A stretch of DNA of 10,901 nucleotides from positions 1 to 10,901 of the forward strand of contig DAOVQI010000070.1 of the NCBI GenBank assembly GCA_030628785.1, given 5' to 3'. The notes under the pieces were generated by a model. That model saw only the letters and a list, made by a program, of their open reading frames with translations. It was not told where the DNA came from and searched no databases. Made by a program: the position numbers and the translations under genes. Position 1 is the first letter of the stretch. The number at the start of each line of letters is the position of its first letter. This stretch comes from Bacteroidota bacterium. Lineage in GTDB: Bacteria > Bacteroidota > Bacteroidia > Bacteroidales > VadinHA17. This document shows, piece by piece, positions 6,718 to 10,901 of this stretch.

Positions 6718-7947
6718 TTATTCCACTTTCAGTCTTTCAAGCGCAAAGGCTGCCATCTCGGCTGTAGCTTCTTCTTTTGCCAGTTTTTCCAGGGTTGGGA
6801 TTGATTTTCCTGATCCCATCCAGCTTAATTCTTTGCAAATAAAATTTTTACTGTCAATAGTTGCCTCAGAATTTAAAAAATCAAGCATTTTCTTTTCAAA
6901 TTCTAATAGTGTTTCGGGCGAACCATCCGACTTCCTGATCCTGTTTGACAGATCAGAGATGTATTTTCTGCTCATGCCGATTTTATACCGTGATATTTTT
7001 GCCATAAGTTCATCAAGGCTTAGCGGAAGGAAGTTTTCCCAATGATGAGTACTAACCGCATTTGGGAAATCAACAGGAACAGATTGGGTTACTGAACCAG
7101 TTGCTGCCCACTCAGCGCCTCTTTGAAAAGTAGTAATAAAGCCAACACATTCCAATGCGGATTTTTCTTCATCACTAACGGTATACCCCATGGCCGTATG
7201 AAAAATCCTGCCTTCACCGAATTCAACGGTAAAGAGTATGGGCTCATGCCTTCCCGTTCCATCTTTTAACGAATCAGAAAAGGCGGTCGAAAGAACTTTA
7301 AGGTTTTGAGCCGGTCCTTTTAGTCTGTTTATGATTATATCATCTGCATGCATCCACCTTTCAGGCAATCCACGGGTGACCGGATGTGCCGTATCCCTGT
7401 TAACAACCTGGTATGTTTCTGCTTTTGAAAACAGTTTTCCATAACCCTGACTGGTATCGGTTACAAATTCATCCTCTTCCCAATAGAGATAATTACCCGG
7501 CATTTCGTCACGGTTTTTCCATCCACCCAGACCGATGATCTCATGGTATTCTTTCCAATCGGGAAAAGCACTATTTGCTGATTGGAAGACTACTATTCCA
7601 CCACCGGCTTTTATGTAATCCACGAAAGATATTCCGGTTTGCTCCGGCCAGGGGTCTCCGTTATAATTTAAGACAACTAAATCATAGTTAGAGAAATTGG
7701 GATTAAACCCTGACATATCTTCTCCTTGCTTTGGACTGATATGTACATTAACCCTAAAAAGACCGGAATTTTCTAAAATCTGCTTAAGCGCCTCACTGCT
7801 TGCCTCCCAATTAAATGTGCTCTGTCCTGTAACGATAAGAACCTTATGTTTTGGTTGTTGCTGGCAGGCATTAAATAATGTGGAGGTTAACAATAAAACA
7901 ATTGGAATTATTAACAATTTAGACCAAATAGAAATTATTTTTTTCAT
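6718..7947 (-). CDS. ThuA-domain lipoprotein with C-terminal helical extension
   Basis: This 409-residue protein carries a lipoprotein signal: MKK, a hydrophobic run and the lipobox LFNAC with Cys28 as the predicted lipidation site, followed by QQQ. It should be anchored in the periplasm or on the outer membrane. Residues 35-285 form a ThuA domain (class I glutamine amidotransferase-like fold): HKVLIVTGQSTFNW (34-47), DLVVLNYNGD (89-98), GGGIVVFQSANSAFPDW (115-131), IIGLGGW (137-143), HPVTRGLP (188-195) and FGEGRIFHTAMGY (243-255). In relatives I recall, the block at 119-127 usually has His where Gln122 stands. Residues 310-409 are helical and end in a HEAT-like piece (SIPTLEKLAKEEATAEMAAFALERL). 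ThuA was named for trehalose use in rhizobia, where its partner ThuB is a Gfo/Idh enzyme making 3-keto sugars. The gene lies 31 bases after a Gfo/Idh gene, which fits. The reaction is not established. Confidence 0.85.
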   Translation of the reverse strand: MKKIISIWSKLLIIPIVLLLTSTLFNACQQQPKHKVLIVTGQSTFNWEASSEALKQILENSGLFRVNVHISPKQGEDMSGFNPNFSNYDLVVLNYNGDPWPEQTGISFVDYIKAGGGIVVFQSANSAFPDWKEYHEIIGLGGWKNRDEMPGNYLYWEEDEFVTDTSQGYGKLFSKAETYQVVNRDTAHPVTRGLPERWMHADDIIINRLKGPAQNLKVLSTAFSDSLKDGTGRHEPILFTVEFGEGRIFHTAMGYTVSDEEKSALECVGFITTFQRGAEWAATGSVTQSVPVDFPNAVSTHHWENFLPLSLDELMAKISRYKIGMSRKYISDLSNRIRKSDGSPETLLEFEKKMLDFLNSEATIDSKNFICKELSWMGSGKSIPTLEKLAKEEATAEMAAFALERLKVE

Positions 7948-7978
7948 AATGGTATGTTCTTCTCTAATGATTTATTAT

Positions 7979-9304
7979 TTAGTAATCCAACTCCCAGGGC
8001 TTCCTGTATGGCCTGAACAACAGTCGGTTTGCAATCTCATTTCCAATGAATTGCTCTTTAACCGGATCCCATTGAAGCTTTTTCCCGGTAAGCATAGCTA
8101 TTTCACCTATCAATGCAACGCTTATTGAGCGATGGGCAATTTCAGCAGGTGTGATGGTTTCTTTTCTAGATTTCACACAATCGAGAAAATTTTGATGGTG
8201 ATCCTTGCTTTCATACAATTTGATATCACCCTCTCCAATCTTCTCATCAAGGATTTTTGGATCATCTGCAGTAAGACCGCCGCGGTCGACGTTGATCCAG
8301 CCTTTTTCGCCATACCAGGTTGCTCCCATGCCCTGGGGAAGGCGACTACGGTTGGCCACCCTCATTTTCATTCCGTTTTCGTACATATAATGGATGTCAT
8401 ATTCCACAGCCACATCATAAATCCCTTCACGCGGATAGATTCCTTTACCTTCAACTTCAACCGGACCAGACCGGTCAAGTCCAAGCCCCCAATGGGCAAT
8501 ATCCACATGATGTCCGGCCCAGTCGGTTAATTGACCACCCGAATAATCCATTATCCACCTCCAATCCCAATGACAAACACCACGGTAAGAACGTGTCGGG
8601 GCAGGTCCCAGCCAGAAGTTCCAGTCTAAACCCTCCGGAACCGGCATAACAGGAGGAGTACCGATGGATTTTCCGCCATCAGGCAGTCCGACTTCAACGT
8701 AGGTAATCTTTCCAAGCCTGCCATTCCTAATCAATTCACAGGCATGGTGAAAATTCGGAACTGATCGTTGCCAGCTACCTGTCTGCCAAATGATGTTATT
8801 CTGCTCCACAGCATCCACAATAGCCCTGCCTTCTTTAATCGACCTTGCAAGAGGTTTCTCGCCGTAAATGTCCATGCCCTTTTTTGCAACGGCAACGGAA
8901 ATTATCGCATGCCAGTGATCCGGTAAAGCAATACTTACAGCATCAAGTTTTTCATTTTCAAGAAATTCTCTGAAGTCATGGTATTTTCTGCAGTCAGAAT
9001 TCTTATAGGTTTGATCAATCAGTTGTTTGGCTTTATTGTTGCGCTTCTCATCCACATCACATACAGCAACAAATTGTGTTTCTTTCTTATTCAGGAAACC
9101 AATCATGTTACCTGTTCCCATACTACCTACCCCGATTGCTCCCATAACAATCCTGTCGCTGGGTGGAACCTGTCCGTTTTTACCTAAAGCCGAAGCAGGG
9201 ATAATGTGTGGAAATACAGTAATTCCTAATGCGGTAGTTACTGTTGTTTTAATAAACTTTCTGCGGTTTGTTTTGTCTTTTGATTTGAACATAGCGTTAT
9301 ACAT
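7979..9304 (-). CDS. Tat-exported Gfo/Idh/MocA family oxidoreductase
   Basis: This is a predicted NAD(P)-dependent sugar dehydrogenase, 441 residues. A Tat signal, NRRKFIKT (13-20), leads into a short hydrophobic segment ending near PASALG (36-41), so the folded cofactor-bound enzyme would be exported. The Rossmann fold begins with GAIGVGSMGTG (55-65); CDVDEK (82-87) ends the second strand; GEKP (148-151) holds the family Lys150. The C-terminal domain includes GGQLTDWAGHHVDIAHW (256-272), with Asp261, His265/His266 and Asp268 near the sugar site. It ends with RPYRKPWELDY, a tail common in Bacteroidota and Planctomycetes members. A second ATG at 9292 gives MFKSKDKTNRRKF, four residues shorter and 4 bases after the upstream stop. 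The longer form overlaps that gene by 8 bases, and neither start has a convincing Shine-Dalgarno. Its role as the C3-oxidising partner of the DUF1080 protein is inferred from context. Confidence 0.88.
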   Translation of the reverse strand: MYNAMFKSKDKTNRRKFIKTTVTTALGITVFPHIIPASALGKNGQVPPSDRIVMGAIGVGSMGTGNMIGFLNKKETQFVAVCDVDEKRNNKAKQLIDQTYKNSDCRKYHDFREFLENEKLDAVSIALPDHWHAIISVAVAKKGMDIYGEKPLARSIKEGRAIVDAVEQNNIIWQTGSWQRSVPNFHHACELIRNGRLGKITYVEVGLPDGGKSIGTPPVMPVPEGLDWNFWLGPAPTRSYRGVCHWDWRWIMDYSGGQLTDWAGHHVDIAHWGLGLDRSGPVEVEGKGIYPREGIYDVAVEYDIHYMYENGMKMRVANRSRLPQGMGATWYGEKGWINVDRGGLTADDPKILDEKIGEGDIKLYESKDHHQNFLDCVKSRKETITPAEIAHRSISVALIGEIAMLTGKKLQWDPVKEQFIGNEIANRLLFRPYRKPWELDY

Positions 9305-10655
9305 TTATCGGTGTTCCGGGCACCGGAAATTCAAATTCCATATTTACAGGTCCCATTTTATATTCAGTGGGGCCAAGACGCTTGTCTGAGTTCATGATTT
9401 CATCCCAGGTAATTCGTTTTCCTGTGTAGGCAGCCTCCCTTCCCATAATAGCTGTTAATGTTGACAGAGCAGTTTGTTCTGCTTCATTTACATATTGACT
9501 TGTTCTGATTGCCGTGACCAGGTGTATATGCTCCTGAATATACGCTGAACTAGCTTCTTGTTTTAAGGGGTCATCTTTATTTTCCTTTGTATATTCGTAT
9601 TCCCATAACACTGAACCGTTAAAGTTATAGATTTTATTTGCATTATGAGTACAAATTGAATATCCTTTGGTTCCAACCACCACTTCACCAACCCCATCGG
9701 CACAACCGTCTATTTGGCGGCACATGCTGTGGGAACTTAATCCGTTTCCATAGTCGAAATCTATACTGAAAAAGTCATATTGATCACCGGTTACCCTTCT
9801 GTGTCTTCCTCCGTATCCGATTGCACTTGACGGGTGTTTCCCTGTAAACCAATTTATTACATCGATATTATGCACATGCGTATCAAGGATGTGATCGCCA
9901 CTCAACCAAATGAAGTTATTCCAGTTCCGGAGCATGTATTCCATATCAGACCAATCTTTCTCCCGGGTACGTAACCAGACATGGGACTGATTCCAATAAG
10001 CTTTGGCGGCAACAATCTCACCAATAGCACCTTTGGCGACCTGTTTATAGATTTCAATGTAATCCTGTTGATGCCTTCTTTGTGTACCGGTAATTACACA
10101 TAAACCCAGTGATTCAGCCCTTTTGGCTGTGCTAAGGATGGATCGTATTCCGACCGGATCAACAGCCACTGGTTTTTCCATGAACACATGTTTCTTGTTC
10201 TGGATAGCTGCCTTAAAATGTTCCGGCCTGAAGTGCTGAGGAGTGGCCAGAATGACCACGTCAACATCGGTTTCCATCAATTTCTTATAGGAATCAAATC
10301 CCACAAAACAGTTCTCCTCAGGAATTTCGATGCCATATTTTTTAAACCTTTCCCGACAGGTATTGATTCTTTCTTGAAAAACATCTGCTAATGCCGTCAC
10401 CTCCAGGTTTGGGCCAGCCCCCAAAAAATTAAAGGCTGCTCCGGTACCCCGGTGTCCTGTGCCAATAAGTCCGGCTTTCAGTTTCCTGCCATCCGGTGCA
10501 TGGTCTAACATTGGTGGTAATCCAAGTTCTTCATTCGATTTTTTCCTGCCGCAGGAAGATATAATAGCACCAACACCCAATGCTCCAACCGTACCTGAAA
10601 ATGCGGCTGTTTCTAAAAATTTTCTTCTGCTGTAACAGTTTTTGTTATTCTCCAT
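9297..10655 (-). CDS. Tat lipoprotein-type Gfo/Idh/MocA family oxidoreductase
   Basis: This 452-residue protein is a second, clearly different member of the Gfo/Idh/MocA family. Its Tat motif SRRKFLE (9-15) precedes a glycine-rich hydrophobic stretch and then IISSC, with Cys35 in a lipobox position, so it is probably a Tat-exported lipoprotein. The nucleotide-binding loop is GLIGTGHRGTG (62-72) and ALADVF (88-93) ends the second strand. MEKP (159-162) supplies the family Lys161. The substrate-domain block GDHILDTHVHNIDVINW (253-269) carries Asp258, His262 and Asp265. The C-terminus EFEFPVPGTPINV is a family-typical ending. It overlaps the next gene's longer start by 8 bases and begins inside the last 11 bases of the SUMF1-like gene, which indicates translational coupling or at least a compact operon. 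Likely a glycoside dehydrogenase or keto-sugar reductase; which of the pair oxidises and which reduces cannot be read from sequence. Confidence 0.88.
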   Translation of the reverse strand: MENNKNCYSRRKFLETAAFSGTVGALGVGAIISSCGRKKSNEELGLPPMLDHAPDGRKLKAGLIGTGHRGTGAAFNFLGAGPNLEVTALADVFQERINTCRERFKKYGIEIPEENCFVGFDSYKKLMETDVDVVILATPQHFRPEHFKAAIQNKKHVFMEKPVAVDPVGIRSILSTAKRAESLGLCVITGTQRRHQQDYIEIYKQVAKGAIGEIVAAKAYWNQSHVWLRTREKDWSDMEYMLRNWNNFIWLSGDHILDTHVHNIDVINWFTGKHPSSAIGYGGRHRRVTGDQYDFFSIDFDYGNGLSSHSMCRQIDGCADGVGEVVVGTKGYSICTHNANKIYNFNGSVLWEYEYTKENKDDPLKQEASSAYIQEHIHLVTAIRTSQYVNEAEQTALSTLTAIMGREAAYTGKRITWDEIMNSDKRLGPTEYKMGPVNMEFEFPVPGTPINV

Positions 10656-10901
10656 CTCTGAAAAGATTTAATTGTTTTATTGTTCTGTCAAAGATAATCA
10701 ACCATTTTTTGGTTTTGGTAAAATTCCTTGCTGCACAACGCACATCAGCTGCATCACTTTTATAGGGATCTCCCCGGATGACATGTTCCAACCCGTTGGC
10801 AGGTCCCATGGGATCCATAATAATGGCCTCGTTATAAGAAACATAGATGTCGGGTGAGCACCAATCCTGGCAAAACTCACTTACATTTCCAAGCATATTC
10901 A
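10645..10901 (-). CDS. SUMF1/FGE-fold protein, C-terminal part, partial and probably 3'-truncated
   Basis: The frame is open to the right edge, so the start lies outside the window; the Met at 10896 is internal. Visible residues (85 codons, first codons NMLGNVSEFCQDW) match the C-terminal core of the formylglycine-generating enzyme fold: the GNVSEFCQDW block, MDPMGPANG and then VIRGDPYKSDAADVRCAAR. Relatives I know carry RGGS where this has RGDP, and continue after the AAR block for about 20-30 residues to a final GFR motif. Here the protein instead runs into WLIIFDRTIKQLNLFRDGE and stops. The two cysteines needed for formylglycine formation in true FGE are not at their places, so sulfatase activation is unlikely. 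Either a degenerate gene or a divergent end is possible. Its last 11 bases overlap the next gene's start. Fold assignment is good; whether it works is doubtful. Confidence 0.7.
   Translation of the reverse strand, partial: NMLGNVSEFCQDWCSPDIYVSYNEAIIMDPMGPANGLEHVIRGDPYKSDAADVRCAARNFTKTKKWLIIFDRTIKQLNLFRDGE

Noticed and set aside
7697..8128. 143-residue plus-strand reading frame
   Set aside because: It is antisense to the ThuA signal region and to the end of the oxidoreductase gene; its composition reflects the complement of those codons.
10645..10901. Active sulfatase-activating formylglycine-generating enzyme
   Set aside because: The active-site cysteine positions before the RCAAR block are not cysteine, and no sulfatase gene is nearby.

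Overview
All protein-coding genes I can support lie on the minus strand, so transcription runs from right to left. The base composition is moderately AT-rich. Stops are mostly TAA, the leaders before start codons are A-rich with no clear Shine-Dalgarno sequence, and exported proteins carry Tat or lipoprotein signals. Together with the gene families present (DUF1080, ThuA, paired Tat-exported Gfo/Idh/MocA proteins, SUMF1-fold lipoprotein-type domains) this points to an environmental member of the Bacteroidota. That assignment is an inference; the window holds no rRNA or other phylogenetic marker.

Layout in the direction of transcription. (1) 10901-10645: the 3' end of a SUMF1/formylglycine-generating-enzyme-fold gene that enters from the right edge and looks cut short. 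(2) 10655-6718: two Gfo/Idh/MocA oxidoreductases with Tat signals, then a ThuA-domain lipoprotein, all tightly spaced. (3) 6717-6428: a 290-base AT-rich gap holding an imperfect inverted repeat and a short tandem repeat. (4) 6427-3492: a secreted DUF1080 (3-keto-disaccharide hydrolase family) protein, a sugar phosphate isomerase/epimerase-type TIM barrel and an MFS sugar permease. (5) 3478-444: a polyprenyl-phosphate-type GT2 glycosyltransferase and a large GT39-type membrane glycosyltransferase with C-terminal TPRs. (6) 443-311: a gap with two adjacent perfect hairpins. (7) 310-23: a small, acidic, single-pass membrane protein.

The central six genes (two oxidoreductases, ThuA, DUF1080, isomerase, MFS) fit a 3-keto-glycoside route. 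In such a route a Gfo/Idh enzyme oxidises C3 of a sugar unit, a DUF1080 enzyme opens the glycosidic bond by elimination/hydration rather than ordinary hydrolysis, an isomerase-type barrel processes the keto sugar, and a permease carries product into the cytoplasm. Four of the proteins have export signals, so the early steps would be in the periplasm or at the membrane. The substrate cannot be read from this window.

The two glycosyltransferases follow the permease with only 13 and 20 bases between genes. They form a plausible pair in which the GT2 enzyme makes a lipid-linked sugar and the GT39 enzyme transfers it on the periplasmic side. No RNA gene, insertion sequence, CRISPR array or transposase was seen. 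The least ordinary items are the truncated SUMF1-like gene, the GT39-TPR fusion, the hairpin pair and the AT-rich repeat.
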